Assembly (NCBI GenBank): GCA_037892935.1
Contig: JAYXKI010000004.1
Span: forward strand, 1,612,001-1,676,000
Length of the DNA stretch: 64,000 nt
Origin: Phlebopus portentosus
Taxonomy: Eukaryota; Basidiomycota; Agaricomycetes; Boletales; Boletinellaceae
Direction: 5' to 3'
Shown here: piece by piece, positions 49,344-61,477 of the stretch
Numbering within the stretch: the stretch's first letter is position 1
Layout of the letters: each line of letters starts with the position of its first letter
Program-made: the position numbers and the translations under genes
Notes under the pieces: model-generated
The model's input: the letters and a program-made list of their open reading frames with translations, nothing else
Told to the model about the DNA's origin: nothing
The model's database searches: none

Positions 49344-50838
49344 AATGAAAGTAAGGAGGAAATGACAATGCAGGATGAAGGCTCTGTTGGCTTTCTGTGG
49401 TCTCGACACGACTTGGCAAGTTGATTTATAGCCCTACAGTGCCGTCGCCTTTCTCCCGCCCAAGCCCATCTACTCCAACTAAGACTGTCTTTCATCAGCA
49501 ACCTTGCTTTTCCTCCGCCGATGGTTCTGTACGAATGAAACCCGCTCAAAAAAAAGTTAATGTCGAGAAGTACAGAAAGACACCAAAAGGGGCGCGCTGC
49601 AACGAATAACTCCCGTCAAGAGCATCCGGTCCATCCTATCGTGAACTAGCACGGACATGCAAATCCATGAATAGTAACAATGCAATCGATTTTACGAGGA
49701 ATGTATGTCTGTAAGTCAATGTACCCTAAAACATTGGAAGAACTTCGACAGCTGGTTGGTATGCTTGAAAATTTGGTGAATGGTCAGGGTCGTGAAAAGA
49801 CTGACACTATTGATCATCGAAGCAGGCTACGATAGGCAATTTACCAACACGAGATCTACAGACCATCAGTCTGAGAACCCGAAGCACCAGTGGTAACGTG
49901 AATCCAGAAGCATACCGGCATCTTTATCAACCGCGATGTGTCCGTGGTGAGCGGTCCGCCACACTGATAATCTGGCTTCCTCGGTCGCATGAAAGCCAGA
50001 TACGGAAAGAGAAACCAGTTCAAGCGACTTGTTGAAGACGTGCCGATGAATTAATAGCCCATACCGCATGTCTTGAACAAATAGACTGCATGGTCTGAGG
50101 ACGATGAATCAATCCGCTTTATCGACTTCTCTTCGGTAGTTGGCTAAACCCGTGCAATCACGAGGACCTTGAAGCACCTCGACCGCCTATATTATTTTGC
50201 TCCTTCTTGACAAATCCGATGATTTATTCTTCTTAGGTCAGAACCGAGGCCTCCCTTGTCAGTTACAAGATTGTCAAGCGAGAGGATACGACCAGAACGA
50301 AACTACAAGCAGATAGCAATGATTAAACATCGCCAATTACGCAGAATCCATCGGTCACGGAACGGCCATTCGCCAAATTTTTCAGCTGAGTTGGTTCAAG
50401 TTGCTATGAAAGGAGGGTCGATTTTGGTCGAAAGTACGTCAGTGGCACCTACGGACAAAACCATATGCATGTGAGAGACTTACACATATTTCTTGGAGGT
50501 ATTTGTTTAAACCCACCGACCTCGCGCATCCGTTGGCTCCGGACAATCCACTCCAATGCTCGACTTCCTAAATTATTGTAGATGACTTTGCTATGTCCGC
50601 AACAAGGTTGAGGAGCAAACGGTCTGTCGTCTCAACCCTGCAGGGTCCCGAAGAAGGACCCTCGATCTGATTCGACTGACTCTGTTCCTATCACGGAACA
50701 CAACATGTATTGCGAATCCGAAAGGCATCCATCTAAACGCCGAGGAGACCTGGAGAAAAGTAAATGGACACTTGGAATATCCAGTTGAAATCCTAAAACT
50801 TGGTCCCAGTTCTCGAACCCCAGGTCTCGCTCTCAGAA
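49344..50838. promoter_or_regulatory. Bidirectional intergenic region of pair A
   Basis: Shared upstream DNA of precursor A and UstYa A; no gene seen. The last 150 bp before UstYa A match the reverse complement of the region upstream of UstYa B, so the duplication included the UstYa promoter. Confidence 0.5.
49424..49430 (-). promoter_or_regulatory. TATA box candidate for precursor A
   Basis: TATAAAT on the minus strand lies about 81 bp upstream of the precursor A start codon at 49343. No TATAAA-like string is visible at the equivalent place before the decaying precursor B. Confidence 0.5.
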
Positions 50839-51834
50839 ATGGCCACAGCAAAACACGAAGATGTCGACTACCGTCCTCTAATGTCCAGCAGCGATGAAGG
50901 CCTCGACGAAGTTGAGGCCCTGCGGACTCGCTGGAGCCTCACATTGAATCCCTCGCCTTGGCGCAACAGAGCCATTGTTGCCATCTTTGCTATCCAAACA
51001 CTCCTCAACGTCCTTCTCATCGCATCCGGCCTGTACCTCTATTCACGCAGAGGCCCCTCGAATCCAATATTCCCCCAGCTGACATACTGTGAGCCGAAAA
51101 GTTGCAGAATGCGAATGAGGTAAAATGCTGAGCCTTTCACACAGCACCAGCTCAGAACGTCCTCTCCTTCAACGTCCACAAGTTCTATGAGGGTTTCGGC
51201 GAGAATATCACCATCTACCAGAAGGAGCCATCCGACGAGGTCGACAAGGCCTGGGAGGACCTCTATAGTTGTAAGCGAAATTCCGCCGCGCCGATTGCTT
51301 CATCCGACGGCTCATCATCTTGTATGAACAGTCGGTATTTCGGAGATTCCTAGGAGTACAGCAGAGAAGCTAGTAAACAAGACCTATCCGCTCGTCGGAT
51401 CCGGTGGCAACTATATCGTCGAGCTCGACGTCTTCCACCAGCTTCACTGTCTCGTACGTATTCTTCTGCAAGGCCGTTTTCATTCACCATGGCTGATCAA
51501 TGTCGCGCAGAACACATTGAGGATGGCACTCTCGCCAGAGTACTACAAGAAGAAGAACCTGACGGATCTCGAGAGGTCGTTCCTGGAGCCGCCCCACGCC
51601 CGCCACTGCCTCGATGCTATTCGGCAGTCGCTGACCTGCAACGCTGACATTGCCACATACGTCTGGTACTGGGATCCGCGAGACGAGATGGTGAAGCCGA
51701 CGGGCAACGTCGTCCACACGTGCAAGGACTACGACCGGATTGTACAGTGGGCGAAGGAGCACCATCTTCATTCGCATTTCGACAACAAGCTCTACGTTGA
51801 GGACGACTTGGAGGTCCCTATCCTCTATGCTTAG
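50839..51834 (+). CDS. UstYa-like (DUF3328) oxidase A
   Basis: Four exons, about 275 aa. The chosen ATG at 50839 begins MATAKHEDVDYRPLMSSS; an in-frame ATG at 50800 is possible. A transmembrane helix follows (VAIFAIQTLLNVLLIASGLY). The family block after the first intron is SPAQNVLSF, then YEGFGENITIY and AWEDLYS. The two conserved metal-ligand motifs are FHQLHCL and HARHCLDAIRQSLTC. The end is CKDYDRIVQWAKEHH and DDLEVPILYA. UstYa-family enzymes carry out oxidative cyclisation or related modification of Kex2-released peptides in ustiloxin-type pathways. The gene is divergent from precursor A and nearly identical to UstYa B at 55379. It looks fully functional. Confidence 0.88.
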
Positions 51835-52091
51835 TTGTGTAGGTCAATAGCACCGGCATTGTATTTGTTATGAGAAGCGCGTTTGCACCGTGTAACACTA
51901 GACAGACTGTATCATGAGAGAAGAAATAGTGAGGCAAAAATGCTTATGTAATAAATATACCCGCTCATTGATAATCTATTCTATCTGCCTGGTCACCTTC
52001 CAATTGTCCATGCACAACTATTCCGTACAAGGCTCTAAGATCATGGATATACATCTACCTGGCTACGCTCGTATTAATACCTCTTTGTCCT

Positions 52092-55000
52092 CTAGTCAAG
52101 CTTGTTTAGCAAGCTCTTCGACGCCTTGAGGCGCACGAGCTTGTCGGCGACGACATCTAATGGGATCATAGCGCCCTGATTCTTTGTACCAGCATCATCT
52201 CTGTTGCGCACATTGACGGCGCGTTCTTTCAGTTCGTTCTCTCCCACCACTTGACTAGACGTTAGTCCCCATTTTGGAACCAGCAATAGCACATGTAACT
52301 CACCGAGTATGAAATTGTATTGTGCGACTTCACCATTCCGGATTTTTTTGGGAAGTGTGTTATCCGAGTTGTCTACATCCGTAAAAAGTCCACGGTCCCA
52401 CAACTTTGTAGCGATTTCGGTGGCATAGTCTTTCTATTGACACCCAGATGCAAAAGAGCACATGCATGAGAAGTTAATATCTGGCCAAAGAATGGGAAGT
52501 TACTCACGAAAGGTGCAGCGACGGGGATAACAAGGACTTGGCGTGGAGAAATCCAGAATGGCCTGATGGAAGCCAATAAGTCGTCATGCTGTGTGCAATT
52601 CTCAAGGAGAAAACACACCATTTCCCAGCAAAGTGTTCCGTTACAATTGCAATGAAGCGTTCTAAGCTGCCAAGGATGGCGCGATGGATCATGACGGGAC
52701 GTGGTTTTTCCACGTTCTCATTGTCATCAGCCGATCGATATCTAAGGTTGAAACGTTCAGGAAGCTGAAAGTCAAGTTGAATCGTAGCGCATTGGAAGGA
52801 GCGATTCAGAGCATCACGGATGGTGACATCGATTTTCGGACCGTAGAAAGCGCCGTCACCTGGGTTGAGCTGCCACTTCCCGTGGTACTGCTTGTCGAGA
52901 GCTTCCCGTAATTGCTATGAAGAGAGTTAGATGAACAAAATTTACTCATGAAAGGCGGAATATAACGTACTGCCTCCGCCCTATCCCACGTCTCGATAGT
53001 ACCCAAGAACTTGTCGGGTCGAGTGGACAGTACCAAGCTGAACTCAAAACCGAAGAGGCCGTACGTATGTTGCATGAAATCGAAAAGAGCATTGAACTCT
53101 TGAGAAATCTACTCGGAAGATATTAGTAAGTGAAGGTTGACGTAGTCGCCTCACGCACCTGAGATTGCATGCAGAATACATGAGTATCATCTTGCATGAA
53201 GCGCCTCACCCTCGTCAGGCCCGAAAGTGCACCGCTAGCCTCGTTCCGATGGACAATACCAAATTCGGCCATTCTGATCGGCAGCTCCTTGTAACTTCGG
53301 TCGCGGGAATCGAAAATGATACAGTGACCGGGGCAATTCATGGGTTTAAGTGCCCATTTCTCCTTCTCAACGTCAAGCAAGAACATGTCGTCCTTGTAAT
53401 TTTGCCAATGTCCCGACGTCTCCCAGACTTTGATATTGTACATATTCGGGGAGATAACTTCCTGATACCCACGTTTATAATATTCTCCCTAGAAAGAAGT
53501 CAGAAAAGGTTTCAGTTACGATAGGGAACAAAAGAGACGAACTCTCATATGTTCTAAGAGGGTATTGTAGATCCGTGTACCATGCGGAAGCCAAAACGCA
53601 TTACCGGGCGCAAGGTCGTTGAAGAAGTATAGCTCTTGTTCCTGAAGAAAATCAGCCTTACCATCCAAATGAACGAGATACATGTACTTGACTAACCCTG
53701 CCAATCTTTCGGTGGTCTCTCTTTGCCGCTTCGGCCAAAAATGCCTTGTATTCCGACAATTGCTTTTTGTCTGGGAACGAGATACCATAGAGCCGCTGCA
53801 AGGAATCATTGTTTGCATCTCCCAGGAAGAAAGAAGAGGAGTTCTAAGGCACTGATCAATCGGTGTCTCTAGCAGCGCCTAAGTCCACACACCTTAGTAA
53901 GCATAAAGGCTTTAATTCTTCCGGTATGGGGAATATGAGGACCAATACAAAGGTCGATCATCGGTCCACATCGGTATACCGTCGTGGAAGTGCCGTCGGG
54001 AACCTTAGTCTCAATGAAATATTTTTTGTATTTATTATACTAGAGAATGGTCAGATTGGGGTGGCTTGAACGCACAACTTGGCTTGAACGCACCGCAAAC
54101 ATTTCAAGCAATTTCTCCTTTGATACCACCAGTCGCTCAAACTTTTGCCGGTCTTTTATGACGACGTCAGCTAACTTCTCCAATACCGGATAATCCGTGC
54201 TGACCACGGGCCTAGCATAGAAGGTCTGAATAACGCGCCCTTTCCGATCGAGAGGTAAGACTACCTAGCAGTATTGGCCATCTCATAGAAGAAGCCATCC
54301 TCAGTTGGAGGACCCATACAGAGATGACAACCATAATGTCGCTCGCAAGCTTCACCCAGAACATGCGCGGAAGAATGCCAAAAGACCTGCTTGCCTATAT
54401 GCGCCGTCAGACGAATGGACATGAAGGGTGTAAACAAATACGAGCCTTCCTGATGTTCGAAGTCTAGTAGCTCAAGCCTGCAAGACTTTTCTAGCGGTCT
54501 TTCCAAGTCCCATAGTACATCATCAACCTGAGAAACGCGTATATACCACTGAACATCCTAGAAGCACAGTGGCGTACCTTTGCAATGACCAGCCTTTCCG
54601 GCATGCTCTTTGATATCCCGCTCGCAATCTCCATGGGAGTGGTCTCCCAGCTCGTACCCTTTCGTTCGGACCCATCAGGTAAGGTAATGGTGATTTCTTC
54701 TCGAGGTTGCTCTACCAGATGGAAAAATGAGATAGCATTGTGAAATAAATTGTTGGACACGCACGCTTCACAAACTCAACGTATTCGGCCTTCAGTTGGT
54801 CGAAGAGTTTGATCCTGTGATCAATATACTCCGGAGGAGGTTGAAGCTGCGATGCTTATCAGCTGTTTCTAAATACCGCTGTAATAACAAAGAGCAAACT
54901 GCACCTCTAGAGAATGCTGGGAGTCTAGGTGTACCTTAGCCTTTTTGTCCTTAGTCTTTTTCGTGCCATTTGCCACGACATCCGCATGCTTGTTCTCCAA

Positions 55001-55198
55001 TGCAGGAAGATGTACTGGTCGCGCGGACGAGGAGATTGGATGCACATCCGCCATTGCTGTTGCGCTGGTGTGAGCAAGTCGGGTTAAGGGCGCGAAAGAA
55101 TGGAAGTTGAGCGACGTGGGACGCGATGAGCGCTGGCAGAAGATGAGAAGAGGCGTGAGTCGAGTCACAGACATGCCCTCGCGCGCGCGCGTGGACAA
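52092..55198 (-). CDS. Threonyl-tRNA synthetase, probably dual-targeted
   Basis: More than ten exons on the minus strand. The enzyme charges tRNA-Thr. Visible parts in order: an N-terminal extension, a TGS domain ([20 protein letters not shown]), the editing domain with [16 protein letters not shown], and the class II catalytic core: [40 protein letters not shown] and [16 protein letters not shown]. The anticodon-binding domain ends [18 protein letters not shown] (stop 52092-52094). Zinc and ATP motifs are intact. The ATG at 55198 opens a basic, Ser/Arg-rich leader typical of mitochondrial import. A second in-frame ATG ([10 protein letters not shown], near 55052) would give the cytosolic form. 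It sits between the two arms of an inverted duplication of UstYa/precursor genes but shows no damage. Confidence 0.93.
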
Positions 55199-55378
55199 CG
55201 GACGAGCAAGGAAACAGCCAGCTAAGCAGCTTATGTAAGCATAGAGTTACTTTTAAATCGATTTTATTTGCTATTATTTAGCCGCAAACGGGACGGGCTT
55301 TGGCATTGACTCTTCTTTGTATTATACAATCCAAGCTATGGAACTAACACGTTTCTTACAACGAATACTATGCCGGTG

Positions 55379-56375
55379 CTAAGCATAGATGATGGGGATC
55401 TCCAAGTCGTCCTCGACGTAGAGCTTGTTGTCGAAATGCGAATGAAGATGGTGCTCCTTCGCCCACTGTACAATCCGGTCGTAGTCCTTGCACGTGTGGA
55501 CGACGTTGCCCGTCGGCTTCACCATCTCGTCTCGCGGATCCCAGTACCAGACGTATGTGGCAATGTCAGCGTTGCAGGTCAGCGACTGTCGAATAGCATC
55601 GAGGCAGTGGCGGGCGTGGGGCGGCTCCAGGAACGACCTCTCGAGATCCGTCAGGTTTTTCTTCTTGTAGTACTCTGGCGAGAGCGCCATCCTCAACGTG
55701 TTCTGCGCGACATAGATCAGCCATGATGAATGAAAACGGCCTTGCAGAAGAATACGTACGAGACAGTGAAGCTGGTGGAAGACGTCGAGCTCGACGATAT
55801 AGTTGCCACCGGATCCGACGAGCGGATAGGTCTTGTTTGCTAGCTTCTCTGCTGTACTCCTAGGAATCTCCGAAATACCGACTGTTCATACAAGATGATG
55901 AGCCGTCGGATGAAGGAATTGGCGCGGCGGAATTTCACTTACAGCTGTAGAGGTCCTCCCAGGCCTTATCGACGTCGTCGGAAGGCTCCTTCTGGTAGAT
56001 GGTGATATTCTCGCCGAAACCCTCATAGAACTTGTGGACGTTGAAGGAGAGGACGTTCTGTGCTGGTGCTGTGTGAAAGGCTCAGCATTTTACCTCATTC
56101 GCATTTCTGCAACTTTTCGGCTCACAGTATGTCAGCTGGGGGAATATGGGATTCGAGGGACCTCTGCGTGAATAGAGGTACAGGCCGGATGCGATGAGGA
56201 GGACGTTGAGGAGTGTTTGGATAGCAAATACGGCAACAATGACTCTGTTGCGCCGAGGCGAGGGATTCAATGTGAGGCTCCAGCGAGTCCGCAGGGCCTC
56301 AACTTCGTCGAGGCCTTCATCGCTGCTGGACATTAGAGGACGGTAGTCGACATCTTCGTGTTTTGCTGTGGCCAT
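55379..56375 (-). CDS. UstYa-like (DUF3328) oxidase B
   Basis: Mirror copy of UstYa A with the same four-exon structure and start (MATAKHEDVDY; ATG at 56375). It carries the same transmembrane segment with small changes (VAVFAIQTLLNVLLIASGLY), the FHQLHC motif and HARHCLDAIRQSLTC. The C-terminus is DDLEIPIIYA instead of DDLEVPILYA. Reading frames are intact in all exons I checked. It is divergent from the frameshifted precursor B at 58071, so it may act on peptides from precursors A or C. Confidence 0.87.
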
Positions 56376-58070
56376 TTCTGAGAGCGAGACCTGGGGTTCG
56401 AGAACTGGGACCAAGATTTAGAATTTCAACTGGATATTCCAAGTATCCATTCCTTTTCTCCAGGTATCCTCGGCGTTTAGATGGATGCTTTCCTGATGTT
56501 GCGACACATGTTGTGTTCCGTGATAGGAACGATGCACCTACTTACTCCTCCCCTTGCGGCGAGCGCGCTAGAACAGTTTGCTTACCCTGCAGGGTTCAAA
56601 CGAAGAGGACAGTCGCCCCTTTCAGCATGTCAAGTCATTCTTCAACTCAGTGCCAACCTAATAATGCCGCTTCGTCTAGAGAAGCCAAACGCAACACTGC
56701 CTGGAGCCACTTGAGCTAGTGCTGTATTAGTGCTCGGTTAGTCTTACCAAATGCCCTCACCGATCGGACAGAATTCTCACAGGTACCATGTGATCTTTAT
56801 TTGTAGTCCGAGATTCTTTTGATCATTCATTTGTGTCTTGATCAGAGGACGATTATTGAGCAAACACGTTGCGAGCCTTGACATGTCATACCTCATTCGA
56901 CTGAAAATTTTACTGATGGGAATGACCGGTCCGGGCCATCGCATGGTTAGGAAAGCAAAGTTTGATCAATACAATTGTGGCTCGCTTGGCGACTCGTTCT
57001 AGGCCGTACTTTGTCAAGATAAATCACTCGCCATCTTACCTTTCTGACAGGCGAGCCCTGAGCTCACTGTCACGAGCGAGAGCACCGGGTGATACGAGAT
57101 GAAAGGCGAGAGATCGCAAATAACACAGAACTAGGTCTCTTGACCGATTTCCCGCCGGCTCGGATATACGGGTCAAAGTAGCTCCCGATCTCGTCGAAGA
57201 GATGCTCGGTAACAAAGAGGCACGCATCTCCGGTCGAGAGACGCAGAGTTTGGACTTCATTCGAGCACATGAAGCCCGTCTACTGCAAATCTTGGGACAC
57301 CAGGACTACATTCTATACCATGGATCTGCAGCTGGCCTTTCCATATCGAGAATCGATACGTCCGAATAATGGGCAGAATGCGGCGAGCGTGATCCCGGAT
57401 GCATTGTCATTGACAATTCTACCGATTTGCTTCAGGGCCTATATTATCACTGATAAAAACGGCGCATTTGCTTCCCAGATTGATCCTGTGCGGATCTCGT
57501 GCTAAAGGAATAACCAATTGCAGTCGGCTTCGCGGATCCATTCGTGGACAATATTATATTATCAGTCCGACGACTGGCTTCCTGCCAAGCACTTCGGCAT
57601 ATTTCAGCACGCCACCGGAATGCCGCCTTGCGTCGAATGACTGTGCTAATGTGTTTGTCTTCGTGTCTTGATTTCTTCATGGCCCTGACCTTTCGCCTTT
57701 GATGACGACAGTAGAAGTTCTTCTGCTAAAAATGGGGTGTATGCTGAGAGCCCAGATTTACCTATTATGGACTGACCGCTTATGTCCGAAAGAAGGTCTT
57801 CTTTCCGAAATCGTGATTGCTTTTGGCGCCTTTCAATCTTCTCGTCGTAATTGTAAACGAGTTGGGTTTTCTTCTCACAGACCAGTCTGCAGAGGAAGGG
57901 CGTGAGCGATGGAAAGAAACCGCGGCCGAAAGGCGGCCTTTGACAGAGGCAAACGGGAGATAGTAATCCGGGTTAGGAAGGGCAATATTATGCCTGATAC
58001 TGCCCTTTAGACCTTCAGAAATCCAGATAACTTTCTACCTACACTGTCATTTGCTAGCCTTACTCTGACC
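56376..58070. promoter_or_regulatory. Bidirectional intergenic region of pair B
   Basis: 1.7 kb between divergent UstYa B and precursor B. Homology to the pair A spacer is clear only near the UstYa side. No gene is supported; the short frames at 57036-57700 have no features. Confidence 0.4.
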
Positions 58071-58968
58071 ATGAAGTTCTTCAAGTTTGTTGCCTCCGCT
58101 CTCGTCCTGACCGCGACCTCCATGGCCGCTCCGGCTCGGGTGTGTTATCTTCACCCGTAGTTTCATCGTATCCCATGTTTATTCTCATCTCGGTTGCAGG
58201 ACGTTGACCAGCTCACCAATGCTCGCAGTCGATGCGTTGACCAACCCCGGCTCTGTTGACGCTCTGACAAATGCAGGTTCTGTGGAAGCGCTCACGAATG
58301 CCAGACTCCGTCGCAGCGGATCAGTTGACGAGCTCACGAATGCTGACTCCGTCGACACCCTGACAAAGGCTGGCTCTGTGGACGCATTTACGAATGCTGG
58401 AAGCGTTGACGCGCTCACTAATGCTAGGTTCCGTCGCAGCGCCGCCGTTGATGAGTTGACCAATAGAACCACGCTGGTTCTGTTGACCATCTCACTAACG
58501 CGGGCTCGGTCGACCAGCTTACGAATGCAAAAGTTTGGCCTCATTAACCAGTACCATATATGAATATGAATCTCATGGAACCCTCAAGCTTCTCAGAGGT
58601 CCGGCTCGGTTGACGAGCTGACCAACTCTGGAGTGGATGCTCTCACTAACGCAGGATCTGTGGATGCGCTCACAAATGCTGGTTCTGTTGATCAGCTGAC
58701 GAATGCAAAGGTACATCCATATGCTGCAGGTTTTGGAAAGCATAGTTGATTGACTCTCATCACTAAACAGAGGAGTGACTCTGTGGACGCTCTGACGAAT
58801 GTCGGATCCGTCGACGCTCTTACGAATGCGGGCTCCGTTGATGCACTCACCAATGCGGGCTCGGTCGACCAGCTGACGAACGCTAAAGCTCGTCGGAGTG
58901 GCTCTGTGGATGAGCCGACGAATGCGAGTTCTGTAGACCGCCTTACGAACGCCGGCCACCGCTTCTGA
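58071..58968 (+). pseudogene. Kex2-repeat precursor B, SVDxLTN type, frameshifted
   Basis: Exon 1 (58071-58139) is an intact signal peptide (MKFFKFVASALVLTATSMAA). Exon 2 begins at 58200 with DVDQLTNA, then a two-base loss near 58225 moves the repeats to another frame. In the starting frame a TGA follows soon after. A second shift near 58468 restores the original frame (AGSVDHLTNAGSVDQLTNAK). The last two exons are intact and, as in precursor A, follow introns placed between Lys and Arg; they end NAGHRF. The dibasic sites (RLRRSGS, RFRRSAA, KARRSGS) are preserved. Unless splicing avoids the shifts, this copy cannot make the full precursor. One alternative donor/acceptor pair could bypass the first shift but not the second. 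Confidence 0.8.
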
Positions 58969-59325
58969 CCCAAGGTCGGCGGAAGAGATATTACACGATG
59001 ACCACTACGAATACAATATTGTGTGTGTTGGAACTAGTCTGTAGATCTTTACGGAACAGAACTATGTTGAGACGATCCTGATAAAGGTGAATCTATTGTC
59101 ATTTTGATGTCAAAGCTTATCTCCGATTTGGATCTCAGCACCGAACTCGGATCAACTCACTTTTTTTGTTTCTTTTGAATCTGGTGGTACAGCACAAACG
59201 TCCTATATGCTACATGATATCATGTGCGCGTTTGTGAGATGAGACGTTCAGGCGCAATCAAAAGAACATTCAATTCATCACTGCAAGGTGGATATTATGT
59301 AATTGCCACTTTGACTGCGAGGCGA
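58969..59325. other. Intergenic, no gene seen
   Basis: Space between converging precursor B and UstYa C. 3' flanks only. Confidence 0.4.
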
Positions 59326-60432
59326 TCATGCATAGATAATAGGTACATCCAAATCATCCTCCACATATACTTTGTTATCAAAATGGGTCCGTATGCGGTG
59401 CCACTTAGCCCAGTCAACGATGCGCTCGAAATCTCTGCAAGTGTGTACTACGTTTCCGGTTGGTTTTACCATATTGTCTGCAGCATCCCATTGCCAAACG
59501 TAAGTAGCAATATCTGCATTGCACATAAGCGACTGCCGGATGACATCATGACAGTGACGAGCATGCGGGGGCTCAAGGAATGATAACTCTAGTTTCGTGA
59601 GGTTCTTTCTCCGATAATAATCAGGTGAGAGTGCCATGCGAAGCGTGTTCTTTGAAATAAGTCAAATCAGTCGCAGTTACTAGCGCGTATACAAAGGAGG
59701 TCTACCAGGCAATGCAGTTGATGGAAGACGTCCAGTTCGAGAATGTAGTTCCCGCCAGAACCGGCAAGCGGATATGTCTTGTTGGGTAACTTCTCCGCGA
59801 TACTTCTGGGTACTTCTGAGATTCCGACTACAATACAGATGTTGAGTTAAATATACGATGACTTACCGACTTGAAGCGAACTTACAGCTATAAAGGTCTT
59901 CCCAAGCTTGGTCTACTTCGCCAGAGGATTCCTCTGGTATATCGTAATGTTTTCACCGAATCCTTCGTAAACTTTCTGGACTCCGAACGAAACAAGATCC
60001 TGGACCGGCGCTACACGACAATGACGCGAGTGTTAAAAGCAAGGTTAATAACACAAGTAGTGAAAATTTACAGTACGTCAACTGAGGAAAGATGGGATTT
60101 GACGGGCCTCTGCGTGAATATAGGTATAGACCAGATACAGTGAGGAATATATTAAGCAGACTCTGCACAACGAACACGACGACGAGACCACGGTTGTGCC
60201 ATGGAAAGCGAGCCAAGGCTAGGCTCCAACGCAGCCGTGTGTTCTCGGCCTCTTCGGTTCCATCATCGATTCTTGAGATCAGAGGAAGTTTTCTTGTTTG
60301 TTCATAAGTGATTGTGATTATCCGTCTACAGTCTTCAGGACAAGTAGCCTGAGTAGGTGGACGACTTGGGTATCTGGAAGAGGTCCAGAAGCCCTTCAAC
60401 CTCGAGTTCCTTCCAGCTAATCTTCTGCGCAT
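59326..60432 (-). pseudogene. UstYa-like (DUF3328) oxidase C, with one-base frameshift
   Basis: More diverged paralog of UstYa A/B with the same exon plan. Preserved: a transmembrane segment (VVFVVQSLLNIFLTVSGLYL), SPVQDLVSF, YEGFGENITIY, FHQLHCL, HARHCHDVIRQSLMC and the end DDLDVPIIYA (TGA at 59326-59328). In exon 2, after ENITIY, one base is missing near 59935: the correct continuation EESSGEVDQAWEDLYS is in another frame, and the unshifted frame reaches TAG within eight codons. The first ATG in frame is at 60432 in non-homologous sequence; the position matching MATAK in A and B has no ATG. So this copy is probably dead, although a sequencing error could explain the one-base gap. It is divergent from the intact precursor C. 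Confidence 0.8.
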
Positions 60433-61405
60433 GTCACGGAGAATGGCAGGTCATCCGCACAAAACTCGACCTAATCACGTTCCAAACTTTCGTGCCGTGA
60501 TAGGAACGAGACTGTCAGCCTGTTCTCCGGAAGACAATATTTCCAGGCCTCTGTCACTAATATCGAAAGTTGCAATCGTGCCTGTACTTCACTGAAAGCG
60601 TCCCGTGTCCAAAGCAGATATCAGACATGATGCAGAGATCCGTACCTAACGGATGCGACATTGGAATGCCAAGCCTGCCCTAGCGGTCTGGATCGGAATT
60701 TTCCGAGTCGTTATTAGAACCTCACGCGCGGATGCGACGATCGATCTTTTTCGTTCGGTCCTGCATGTCCTTTGCTCTTCCTTTAACGATGAAGTTGATC
60801 TAGTCTTCCATTACTTTTTGCTCAATGGTGGTCATTTGAAAAGGAGGCACGTCCTGTTCCGGAGAGAGGATGTTCTCATTAAACAGCAACGTTCCTAGCT
60901 TAGCACCAGCGTGATACCATCCCGACATCTTGCAACATCAGTTCTATTTCTACACTTCTCGCGAACCGCAAAGCACGAAAAGATTGCCCTCAACTGCAAA
61001 TAGCTTGCCATTCTGCACCTCATTGAGAGGAAGATGGTCTCCTATACCTCCGAGGACATGATAGGATTTCTCCGACTTTATCCTACTATTGGTCGAGGTT
61101 CGTAAAATTTTCTCTTTCACTCAGGTCGAGATCATTGATCGCGCACCGACAGGCGCGGAAAGAGTTTGTAGCTTCTTCCTGTCCTTTGCTGGAAACCCAC
61201 ACTGGCACGTACCGCGTGATCAAGAGGGAAACAAGTCGACTCGAAGTCTAGTAAAGGCATCTATATGCAGAGAGGGCTCGACAGGATCGAATAGCTATAA
61301 AAACTGGCAGCAGAAAGACTATCTAACCTCCAGAAAGCCAACTGCGCCTCCTTCACAACGCACGCTGGATCTATCTTCCAACTTGTAACATAAAAACTCT
61401 TCACG
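60433..61405. promoter_or_regulatory. Bidirectional intergenic region of pair C
   Basis: Upstream DNA of UstYa C and precursor C; no gene supported. Confidence 0.4.
61296..61302 (+). promoter_or_regulatory. TATA box candidate for precursor C
   Basis: TATAAAA lies 110 bp before the precursor C ATG at 61406. Confidence 0.55.
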
Positions 61406-61477
61406 ATGAAGTTCAGCGCTATCTTTGTAGCTTCAGCCGTCTTGCTGGCCGCAACGTCCCTTGCAGCCCCATCCCAG
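61406..61477 (+). other. Conserved signal-peptide exon of the precursor family
   Basis: Precursors A, B and C share a first exon of 69-72 nt that encodes MK(L/F)-F/S-x-FVAS-A-(L)-VL and ends in AAP-(A/S)-(Q/R), followed by a phase-0 intron. The exon thus carries the secretion signal alone and the repeats start in exon 2. Confidence 0.8.

Larger units (their letters stand above)
48519..51890. repeat. Left arm of an inverted duplication (precursor A + UstYa A)
   Basis: Precursor, its introns, UstYa coding sequence, about 150 bp of UstYa upstream DNA and about 50 bp of 3' flank all have an inverted counterpart at 55330-58968. Protein-level identity of the UstYa parts is very high. The central part of the intergenic DNA is more diverged and differs in length. 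Confidence 0.8.
55330..58968. repeat. Right arm of the inverted duplication (UstYa B + precursor B)
   Basis: Reverse-oriented copy of the left arm across the threonyl-tRNA synthetase gene. It is recognisable from the 3' flank of UstYa B (gcaccggcat stretch) through the end of precursor B. Confidence 0.8.
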
